Source: Rhynochetos jubatus
Lineage: Eukaryota; Chordata; Aves; Eurypygiformes; Rhynochetidae
Assembly (NCBI GenBank): GCA_027574665.1
Contig: CM050656.1
Span: 16,939,501-17,003,500 of the forward strand
Length of the DNA stretch: 64,000 bases
Direction: 5' to 3'
Shown here: in pieces, positions 40,901 to 52,900 of the stretch
How the letters are laid out: each line of letters starts with the position of its first letter
Position numbering within the stretch: position 1 is the first letter of the stretch
The notes under the pieces: generated by a model
What the model saw: the letters and a program-made list of their open reading frames with translations, nothing else
Told to the model about the DNA's origin: nothing
Databases searched by the model: none
Made by a program: the position numbers and the translations under genes

Positions 40901-43900
40901 TAGATTAATAGCTTTTAATTTAATAGCCATTCATTATAGAAGGTGACTCCTTCAGATGGTTACTGGATGACTGTTGTGTTATGTCTGAGGATTCTGAGCT
41001 TACAATATGGAGCAACTTCTGATGAAAACAAGATGCTAGGTTCATCAATTACATATGGGCTGATAATATGGTTGAGATTCACAGTTTTCATTTTTTTAAG
41101 AAGGAACTCCATATCAAGAAACAAAATGAGACTACCTTCCCACAGAAACATTCAAAATTCAAGATGCTTATTTATAAATACCAGGCATACTGATTAGTAT
41201 GATTCTGTACACTATTTAGGGATTAATATACAGTAACTTTACCACATCAAGAAAAAGTAGAATATATGTTATGAAAAGATCAGAATGTTTGTTATGAAAA
41301 TATTCATCAGGTCTGGGACCTGATGAAACAGATCCGCGGGCCCAGAAAGAACCAGTGGATGAGGTTGTGAAACCTCTATCCTTCATGTTTGAGAAGTTGT
41401 GGTGGTCTGGTGAAGTCCCCACTGACAGGAAAAGGGGAAACATAACCCTCATCTTTAAAAAGGGAAAAAAGGAGGATCCAGGGAACTACAGGCCAGTCAG
41501 TCTCACCTCTGTGCCTGGCAAGAGCATGGAGCAGATCCTCCTGGAAACCATGCTAAGGCACATGGAAAACAAGGAGGTGATTGGTGACAGAAAACATGGC
41601 TTCACCAAGGGCAGATCGTGCCTGATGAATATGGTGGCCTTTTACAATGGGGTCATGGCCTCGGTGGATAAAGGACAGACAACCGATGTCATCTACCTGG
41701 ACTTGTGCAAAGCGTTTGACACCGTCCCGCTCGACATCCTTATCCCTACACTGGAGAGGCATGGATTTGATGGATGTACCACTCGGTGGATAAAGAACTG
41801 GCTGGATGGTCACACTCAGAGAGTTGTGGTCAACAGCTCGATGTCTGAGTGGAAACCAGTAACGAGCGGCGTTCCTCAGGGGTCAGTATTGGGACTGGTG
41901 CTGTTTTAACATCTTTGTCAGTGACATGGACGGTGGGATTGAGTGTACCCTCAGCAAGACTGCCGATGACACCAAGCTCTGTGGTGCGGCCGACACGCTG
42001 GAGGGAAGGGATTATTTCATATGACATTCCATTAAGCATTCATAGAAACAGAGTTATAGGAAGTAGGATTTTTATATTAAATGTGATTTTCAGAGCTTTT
42101 GAATCAGGCTTATAGCCTGATGGACTGATAAACTTACATAGCAAAAGTTCTGTTCTTTTTATTCATTGTGGGGAAAATCAGTTAAAAGCCTACCTTTATT
42201 ACAAATTGTAGAATCATAGAGTGGTTCCTTAATCTATTCCTACTGCATGAACATTTTCATAGAATTTGCTATATAGTAATATATACAGTATATATCTGCT
42301 ATATATAGTAATGCGCTATATATTGTTAACATGGAGTAATGGAATCTTTTTAAATATGCAAGATGACATTTTGAGTGGAAAGGCCAAAATGTAAGAATTA
42401 TTTGAGGTGATACTCCTAAATCCAGTTCCAAAGTATTTTAAGTACTTGAAAGAGAACACTGTCTGAAAACGGAGAAGGCTCAAATAGGGTACATCTTCCC
42501 GCTGCAGGTAACATGTTTAATTTTCTCTTTGTCCAAACAGATAGGCAAATTTATACTTGTAATTGAGGTGTCTTGTTGGGCACCTTGATGAATTCCTAAC
42601 ACCCAATCTAACTTGGCATCCTCTTATTACAATTACTGGTCCATCTAACCAAAGTACTATATCTGAAATCAAAGTGATCAGACCTTCAACAATGACAACT
42701 AATGGAATTCGCTCCCTCCTCTCTGGAGTGAAGAGCTGTGTCACTGCTCCCAGAAGCAGCAGGCAGCTGGTCACCACACCTGGCCCACAGCAAAGCATAC
42801 ACAGACAAGAAAAACGTTTCCAAGAATGTTCCCAGCTACCTCAGATAACTAGTATTCATTTTCATTGGTTTTAGGCAAAGCTTCAGAATGGCTTAGGTAG
42901 AGAGGTACAGGTTACAGATTCAAAGACAAGGAAAACATGGGACTATTGCACAGCCTGAGAGGAAACAGCCTCAGTTGGGATCTATGGCTTGTTTTCAGGA
43001 ACACGAATATGACACCTCTCTCATTAAGAAAGCATTTTCAAGTAGGTGTAGTTACAGCTAACATATGCTAATTAAATAGTTCTCACAGCACACTTCCCTT
43101 ATGTTAACCTTACATCCTGGCCAGAATATCAGGAACTAAAAAGAAACCAAAGAACTGGTCTAATTTTCAAGGTGCTCAAGGAACTGAGAATGGTTCCTTC
43201 TGTTTGAACACCCTAACCTTAGAAAATCTGTAGTGCAAAATGACAAAGAGGGGCAATGTGGAAAGCAACTTACCTTAGGGCCAGGCTTCCCTGACAGCCC
43301 AGCCTTGCCAGGGTTGCCAAGAACACCTTCTGGTCCAGGGTACCCAACTGCTCCTGTCTGCCCTGGTGGCCCTGGTTTTCCCTTGAAACAAATTCAAACC
43401 AAATATAGCACTGTCAGCTCCCTTCCCCTTCACCATCACAGAACTAGATTTCAGCCACAGTATTCCCTAAATCCTACATAACAGCAGACCCAGCGACACG
43501 GATGAATACTCGCAGAGGGGGCTCTGAGTTAGGCTGTTTGGTTTAAAATGTTATTGTTTTAACCTTAGACTTGTGCTGTGAGCTCTGAGCAACTTCAGCT
43601 GAAAACATGGGGCTGACCCCTCTCCATGCCAGGCCTGGAAGATGGCTGAGAGTGTTGATTCTTGAATTGAATCAAGGAAACCTAATAAAGTAATCTATTT
43701 ATCCCTGAAAAAAAAAACCAACCATGTGTCTTTTCAGCCTTCGTTTTACTAGATACTCTGTATTGCACATTTGCAAAATTACGCTGTTCAAATTTGTACC
43801 TATCAAACATACATACAAACTTCTAATTAGACTTCAAATTAGTTTGTGCTGTTTGCTATACTGGCACAGAAAAGCCTCATGTCACATCCACCAAAGGAAC

Positions 43901-46900
43901 AGTGATCTTTTCCTTACAATCATTTCCCTTTAGACTGACATACACTATCTTAAGGGTCTTGGAGTTCTGCAATTCTTTCTGCATGAATGCATTTCTTAGA
44001 ACTTTTAAACATGCTACAATACAACTCATTTGAAAAATTATAGTTAACAACAGCCATACAAAACACAGGAAGAGTGCCATCTTAACCTGATGATGAATTC
44101 CTAACTTCTGTTTGCTGAAGTATCTTACACTTGGGATGTGCTACGAGACTCCCTCAAGTTCCAGTTTTACAGTCTTCTCCTCACTGCGTGTCTTGCCTTT
44201 TCCTCTTTCCCTTTGTCTGTCGAATGATACGCTCTGGGGTCCTCCAGAGGGAAGAGCCAAGTATTTCCAAAAGACACACAGTTTGCCTGCTTCAAAAAGC
44301 TATTGCACTCTGCCCAGCAGGTACAGGCTCTGTGAAGCAGCTGCGTTTCTCTGGTTACTGACACTGTTTTGATGCAAGGTAATAAAAGTTATTTTCAATA
44401 TGTGCTTGCGTGGTATTACTTATTGGGGGACCAAAATAGCCTTGATGCATTTTGTTCTTGGTTATGTTCACAGAACACCTACTGCTTCCTGCTCTTTCTT
44501 CTCCCTCAGGGAGAAAGGGATGTAAGTTAGCACCTCTACAGTAACTCAAGAAAGAGCATTAGAAATTTCAGCTCAGGGCAAGTGAGAGAAAGAAGTAAAT
44601 CTCAAGGGATCTGCTAGCTGTATCCAGCATGGACATATGGATCCAAGCTTCTATAGGCTGCAGCTGTTCAAAAAAGGGATGGGAGCCAGGAGTGAACAGC
44701 AGTACAGCTCTGTGCAATATAATGTGGTAACTTGCACATGGACTGTGAGCCACGTGCAAAAATGATCTAATTAAGTAACTTTACAAGTGGAAAGGACTTT
44801 CTGTTACTAGCTGCACTTCACTTCCATGTGCTGAGTAACTAAGTACAATTCAGTGTAATTCAGCATAGTTTAAAAAATTATTCTTATTTTCACAGGGGTT
44901 CCTTTACACTTCCTGGATAATAAGAAGGTTCTTTAGAGTGAGTGTAAGACTTTCTGGTACCACCGGCATGACTCAATTTTGCTGTTACTAGTTACTTGTT
45001 TTACAACCTGAAGACAGAGTGTAGAATTTTGTTACTTACAGGAGTTCCAGGTTTGCCTGCCTGACCCGTTGCTCCTTTCTTCCCTGTAGGTCCCTAAAAG
45101 TTACAAACACCTGTGAACTGACAAATGTCTTAAACTCATTCTCCTAAGAAGAGCTGAGAATTGCTCCCCTCTAATATGCATGTTCACACTGCCTGGCTTT
45201 GGACCAGATTATTTCCATTTCAGGAGACAGCAAAAACTTTTTCAAGTAGAAGTGAATACATTTTTGGTAGAATTGTATATATTTTCCCCTTTCCCGATTT
45301 GGTAAAGTGTAGTTTTCAGAACTTTTTCAACAGCAATAGGCATACAAAGTTATCCACTACGAATCCAGTAATTTCTCGGCCATCAGCCACACCTCTGTAA
45401 GGAAGTATCCTTTCAGAGCACTTCCCGTAACTGCTAAAAAAGTAATGAAAAGTAGACAATTTAGATGCACTGAGTATATGTGGAAGAGAATAGGAAACAA
45501 CAGTGTCACATATGGGAACATTCTTTATTGAAGCTGTACACAAAAGATACAATTTACTTAAAACCAGACCTTTTTTCTTTGTCTTGACTGATCTAGGAGT
45601 TTGTAGTCTTAGAAAAAAATGACACTGATAGCAGATAACATTCTCGTAAGTGGTTTAGTGACACAGGAGGCCAAGCACCAGGGAAGAAAAGCTTAGAATG
45701 GCTCCAAAGCATCTCAGAGAATTTTATTTATATGATCTTCTTCAGAGAATACAAAGATCTATGGCATGAATTTTATCCTACCCCTAAAAGATAAAACCAC
45801 TCAGACAGCAGGGACAAGAATAATACAGGTTAGCACAGATCAAGTAGAAAAAAGCTTCCAAGATTTTCTGGATTAATTATTTTAAACACTGTTCTTAAAG
45901 CAAAAGTGATGCTAAACTACTATGCTGCCATATTACAGAACATGAAATAAAGTGAAAACGTTAAGGTCATTGAAAGTGTGTATGTCTTATAATTAATGTC
46001 AATATGATAAAAATCAACAAAATTTTGTTCTATTCCTTAATTTAATGTCTTTTTATCAAGAAAGGCACAAAAACCAGTCTGCCAATCAGAACTGGAACGT
46101 ATATATTCAAAGAACTCTACATTGTTCTCATTAAAATTTCTGAATGCAAATAAGGTAAACCCAGACGACTCAGCACGGCAGTTTATGAGACTGGCTTTCC
46201 AAGACTGGCTGTGGCAGCACCAGGTGTGCTGCTGGAGGTAAGACTGTACAAATGTTTTCACTATAACCTTTAGGCTCTTATCCAGCTCTGGGCTAGATAA
46301 TATTTCCTTATTTGCAAATGGCAGTTTTAATCAGAAGGGCATTTCCAACACAAAGAAAACATTTTCCAAGGGAAAGACAGAGGAATGACTGATTTTGTCC
46401 TGTGCTGTGAGAGGTATGTTAAAGGCAATATACCAGAGCTCACGGTTCGAGCACACGCTGACAATGTCTTCACATCATGTTTCCTTTCTCTTGCTCCCCA
46501 CTCCTCATCTGCTACAGAGTCTGGTACTTCCATAGAAAATTTTGAAACTCTAGTGGAGTTGTGCTATGGAACTTCTCATGCAAAGTATCTCCTTTAAGTT
46601 GCATTGGCAATTGCTATTCTAAGAAATCTTTTAGCCTAAGTAATTTGAAATCTCAAAAGCCAATGCAAATCACCCCATGGGAGAATATAAAATACTTTTG
46701 GTAATTTTCAACACATCATGAAGATGAACTGTTATTTTTGAAGGAGAAGATTTAGTCTTTGATCTTTTTGATGACTTGCTCTGTCATTATTCCTCTACTG
46801 TTTTGTAGAAAATGCCTTATTTCTACCCTTCTCTGAAAATCCATTGCAGTGCAGTAACAGGAAGCTTCATTTACAGGTCAGAGCTGTAAAATCCTGGGTA

Positions 46901-49900
46901 TCTTCCAGAGCTAGTTTGTCACAAGGAACTCCATTTAAGGGTATAATTAAATATCACTTAAGTGTTTCCAAAAAAGCTTCTCATAATGCTTTATATCACT
47001 CCAAAGTAAAACCACTTATCTGTCAAAGAACACATATTTACTGTCCCAGATCATTACGCAATTTTCCATTTTATATTTTGGTTGTCCCTGCAGGTATGAA
47101 AAGGAAACCCAAACACTGAGTTTTAGCCTTATATAACAGTTTTCCAAGGACAGTCAGTAAATGGAAAAAAACATACAAATGCCAATTAAATGCAGTTTTG
47201 CTTTACTTTTTTCTACTTACTTCTGAACCTCTTTCTCCTTTTGGTCCTTGCTCTCCCAATTCACCTGGCTCTCCCTTTGGAAAGAACATATATTAAATAA
47301 ATTTTTAAAAATCATTTGATTGCAGATGAAAATGCATTTTCAACACCCAATAGAGAAATCTCACTTGTTTGAAACACTTACTGGAGACCCCTGTTGTCCA
47401 ATAGGTCCTCTAAGCCCTGGAAGACCTACATGACCCTGCGAAGCAGAAAATACAACATATTGCAATACAAGTAACTCAGGATATCATGCTCAGTAAGCTA
47501 TAGATTTCCTTCTAAAGCCCATCTTTGGAGGTGCTGTGTGGCCACAGCTTCACTGATGTGACTTAGATAACGTATGCTCAGCTCTCCTGAGATCAGACCT
47601 TAGGGAGCTATTCTTTAAATTCTCTACTCCAAACTGCAATTGCTTAAACAATTTTGTACTTCTGAGAGCATAGATCACATTCACTGCATTGATTTATTGC
47701 TAAGTCTATCTGTATTATCTGTGTAACTTAAACAGGATATTCCATGTCAAGGACTGTCTCGTTTGTATTTCAACAAACTAACTGCATCGGGGATTAGCAT
47801 GAGTTACGATCCAATTTATATTTGCTGAAAAACACAAATATTTATCAGCATTAGATTTACAAAAAATGCTAATTCATTCAGTATTACAGAAGCACAGAAC
47901 TGTTGAGGTTGCAAGAGGCCTTCTTCCCAAGCAGGGCCAGGTAGACAAGGTTGTCCAGGACCGTGTCCGGTCAGGTTTTGAGTATTTTCAAGGATGGAGA
48001 CTCCACAACCTCTCTGGGCAGCCTGTTCTGGTGCTCAGTCATCCTCACAGTAAAAAGGCATTTTCTTGTGTTCAAAAAGAATTTCATGTGTTTCAGTCTG
48101 TGCCCTTTGCCTCTTGTCCCGTCACTGGACACTACAGAGATAAGTCTAGCTCCTTCATCTTCATTTCCTCCCAGCAATGTATTTAAACACATTCAGATCA
48201 CCCAAGCCTTCTCTTCTCTAGCTCATGAGTCCCAGCTCTCTCAGCTGACTCCTCCTACGTAAGATGCTGCAATGTGTTCTAAGAGCTCATCAATGCAGTG
48301 AGACACCAGCAAGTGCATCTCTGCACACTTGTGAGGGATGATACTTCTGCTACGTTACTCTACGTGCATGCATAGCGTAGAGTATGTCACATACATAGCG
48401 TGTCACATTCAAATAATAAAAATAAAAAGCAAGAGTATTACCCTGTAGCCCTCATCACCAGGTTCTCCTCTGTCTCCACGTTCACCACTAGGACCCTGGA
48501 GAGAAAACAAAAGAGCAAAATATATCGGCTGAACTGAAATAATGCTACAGTGAAGTCCGAAAAGAAAGCTGTGATTTCTCTCAAAACAGACTAACCAACG
48601 AGACAGAACTGAGGATTACAAATAATAAAGTTAGCTTGTCTAAAGGAATAAACATGATTTTTTTCTACACAAAATGCACTGCCGTCAGACAGCAGACACT
48701 AAAATATTTTCTGACTACTACAAACCAAAAAAGATATCTGACATGGGCATAAATGAAAGAGGAGTATTGAACTCAGTAGAACTTCTCCAGCTTTCTACCC
48801 ATGATACCAGAATTAAAAATCTCCATGAATAAATGAAGAGATGTTTTTAAGACGTGATAAAAACTCACGGGTTTCTGTAAGACAACACATGAAAAACAGG
48901 GTTCTTTTCGGAAATTACTTGCTGTAATAAGAATCTGCTTTAATTTTGAAGTTTGTCCTAATAAAAAGGCAATCTCAATCCCTTAGCATGCCTCACACAT
49001 GAGAATTGCACAGCATCAGAGGGGACGGCATGACTTTCGTGAGTCATGTTGTTCTTCCTGCTGCATTCAGACACTTCACTGGCTCCACTTTAGGGAAAGG
49101 ACTCCAGTGTCACAAGAAATGCAATTTTCCCCCAGAATTTTAACTCTCATTACAGCAAACGGACCAAATCTCAGTCAAAGGAAAACTGATAGGATAGGGA
49201 ATCATGCCCAAGGACATTAAGAATGGCCACGACTTTCCAAAAGAAATCCAGCCAATCGTTAGGTGAAATAGTAAGGGACTGCCTTTTTCCCACCTATGTC
49301 TCAAGTAAAAGCACATAATGAAAAATTGGCCAGAAACGGCTAACAGCAATGTCTTTTTACAGTTCACAAATTAACAGATTAGCCACTTCTAGTGCATATC
49401 CACTGACAGACACTCTTATGCAACTCTCCCAAGGTTTCAGCAGCCTCATGGCATGTTTCCTAGAGGTAATCCACAAAGTGGAAAGGCCCTGTTGCAACGT
49501 TTGAGCAGTCAGCATCACGGAACCAGTTCAGCTACAGCAGAAGTGGCTGGAGTCTCTTCTCTTATGCATTTCCATAATTAAGAACCTAGACCAGACTCTG
49601 TCTTCAGTTACATCAGAGTCCTACAGTCCTGCCTCTTGAGTAGGTGAGGTATAAATATTAAGGTTAATCTAAAGACAAAGAGGCTGTACTCTGGCACAAT
49701 CAAAGCCTGAACATGAAACACTTTTAATAAGATTTTGAGATGGCTTTTTCTTTTGGACATGTTTGTAATTGCTGCAGAGATACCCCACATATGAATTTAG
49801 TTAAAAAATGGTTATAAAAGGCAGCATTCTCTGAATCAGCTACATTACCCTCGTAGTGATCATGAAATAAGTAAAAACATATTTCTGGTTAGTAAATCAA

Positions 49901-52900
49901 TTAGGTATAACCCAGGATAAACACAGAGGGTAAAATTCTGTTCCAAGATGAGCTGGTCTAAACACAGACTAATGGCATTAGTGTAATTAAACACAGGGCA
50001 CATACTCTTAAGCAGGAAAGAGCACATGACTGCATTTTTCAGAGAGGGATTACCGATGAAAGGACCATCATCCTACATTTTTGTACAATGGGGTACTGAC
50101 TCCTGAGACAGTGATACAGTGTTTCAGAAAGGGCTTGCATTGTCTCGTCTCCAGAGGCACTAACATAATTTTTTTGAGAAAGAAAGACCTACTGGTTCAC
50201 CTATGGGCCCAGGTGGTCCAAGAACTGTATTGTCTTCACCTGGGTAACCCTGAAACAAAGATAAATGTTAAAAAATTTAACTTGGAAATCCAACCTCTTC
50301 TACAATACACACATGTTCAAATGCTAATACACACTCAGAGTCCACGCTGCTGTATAGGTGCTAAAAGTGAATAAGATGCTTATGGTTTTAATACACTGGA
50401 AATGGTAACTCCATTTTAACATGGAAAAACGGTAACTCCATTTTAAACAAACTAAGTATTTGCTCTATCCTAAAATGTAACTATAAAAAAAAGGTATTTG
50501 AACAATGTCCATGTAATCATTTCTTTATTTAATGAAAAAAAAAAGAGATAAACAGGCTATTTTGCAACAGGAAAAAAATCCGCTGTTTGGAGAAATATAC
50601 TTAATATAAACAAACAAGTGCACAGAAAACTCCAACAATCAGCCTGAACTCCATTCAGTTTTAAATATGAAACAACTGCAATCCAATCAAAGAGAGAAAA
50701 TACTACCTATTCCAGACGGTATTTACCAATACTTCATGCAAAGAGGCTCACATTTTAAGTATGATTAAGGGTTTCCAAAGTGCATCAAACTGCTGTTTCA
50801 GAAATGACCAAGAAAGCAAGACACCTAGCTCACAACAATTTAATTTTCAGTTATTGTTCCTGAAAATTATATCAGAACCTATTTATAGCATCAGCATAGT
50901 TGCCCATTAGCAGTATTCACCGCAAAACTAGCCCTAATGCAAGAACCTATTTCTCTGTCAGGTGCAACTCCAAACAAATCTTCATGAAGGGAATACCTGC
51001 ACCTGCCTGGGGCCACACAGACTTCAGTCAGCATACAAGTCTGTCTGCAGGATTTGAGGCTTGAAAGAAAACCAGTGAATTTGACACTAAAATAGCAGCA
51101 CTGAGGTAAGATCCTGCCCCTAACATTTTCTATTAAGCATAGACCTTTGTCCATCTCCAGTTGGACTTTCAAGCAAAATCTGTGGGTGTACTCACAGGCT
51201 TGAAGCTACATAAATACTTAACTGGTTGCACACTGATTATTTCTGTCAGCAGTGCTCGCTAAGGGCAGCGGTGCTATCTGATACAACAGAACGTGTTTCT
51301 TATACTGAGTACCTTGTGTTTTACAACGTGAAACATTTCAACTGCAGAATTTGGAACTCTGCCTCTGAATGATCCATTTCCCCAGAGTTGCATTTCTTTT
51401 TACATTCTCTCACAATACTAATAAATATTGTAAACAGTAGCTTTTGCTGCATGATGTGGAACACAGTGAGCATGCAGTAACATTTCCTCCCTTTATAATT
51501 ACTCAAACAGTAAGACAGTATAATCCATCTTCAGACCTTTTCTCCTTTGGGTCCTGGGGGCCCTGGGGGCCCTGGAGGACCCTGGTGACCCTAAAGAAAC
51601 AAAAGAAAAATTAGTTCCAAACCAAATAATTAAAGAAATAATTAATTCCAAGATTTCTTTTAGCTACTTGTTATTATTTTTTTTTGCTGCTTGCTAATAA
51701 TGATAAATAGTGACATGGCACAAAATTATTGGGCCCAGGCAGAAAAGCTCTGTGCACAGTGGGAAGCCAAAGGTTCTGGCAGGGCTTGATGCAGATGACG
51801 GGAGCCAGGCTGGTTCCTGCTTCAGGGTTAAGGCCACTGATGGAAGTTTCTGTTCAGGAAAAAGACTTCGCAGTCCGGTCTGTAAGAGCAGGACTCAATC
51901 CATCTATGATGGTAAGCGTAACTATTTTTAAGTGACAGTCACACTATCTTTATGTTCCTCAATTGACCTAATTGAATCAGTGTTTCTGTTATTGAAAGGG
52001 AAACTGCCCAACCAGAGAGTAAGCAGAGGTGCTGGTGGTTACTGAACTCTCTTTACAATGAAGAGTTCCAGTAGTTTCATAGGAATTTTATTCACAAAGA
52101 GTTTTGCAGTGGACAAACAAGGGTTTCAAATCTGTGGTAAAAAACACCTGCTAGTGAACTCACAAAAAAAGCAGTCACCATTGCTTAAGGCTAACATTTC
52201 TGAGTAGGCAACCAGGTGTCATATAGATATATGTGAGGATCTGACACTGCTAAAGACATTTGTGTATTCTAGACACAGATCCCCATGGTAACTGAAATTA
52301 TTTAGAGTACCACAGACCTAAATTAGGAATATGTGTGTACGTGAATCCATTAAAAAACTCACCCCATAACCTGGAATTCCTGACTCTCCTTCAGCTCCCA
52401 TTCCTCCTAGATGTCCCTGTTAAATGCAAGAATCAGTGACAGAAAAATGAGCTCCCTCGTAAAATGTTACAACAACATATACTTTATAAAGTTATCACTT
52501 GGAAGAATCTCCAGATACTGAGATTTGAGAACTCAGACAACTTCCTTGCTAGGTCCAACTTCATTTGGTAAAGAATGCTGGGCTTTCTCCTGTTCTGTGG
52601 AAACAATGGCCAGTCCTAACCCTATACTCCTGTGCATAATTAAGATCAAAAGGATCTGAGATTTCAGAGGTGCGAAGGAACTCTGTCTATAAATGTTAAG
52701 TATGCCAAGAGAAGCTGAGGGTGGTCCTCACCTTAGGAAGTTGAGTTTAAGTTCTTTTGAAAATATTGGCCATTAGATAGTTACTTTGGTGCTGTGCGTT
52801 GTGTGTTCAGGGCCACAGCACTGCATTCAGTGGCCACAGGACTGGGCCCTGGTGCAGTGAGATGGGCACATTGCCTCACTAGTGTGGAGGTTACATGTAC

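Larger units (their letters stand above)
35169..43273. other. COL24A1: COL24A1 intron DNA between helix exons 35168 and 43274
   Basis: Apart from the six exons listed (36777, 38050, 38397, 38592, 40226 and their partners) and the CR1 RT fragment at 41306-42008, the introns here are AT-rich and show no other gene. A TA-rich stretch lies at about 42270-42330. A block at about 36,020-36,420 is GC-richer but unassigned. Confidence 0.6.
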
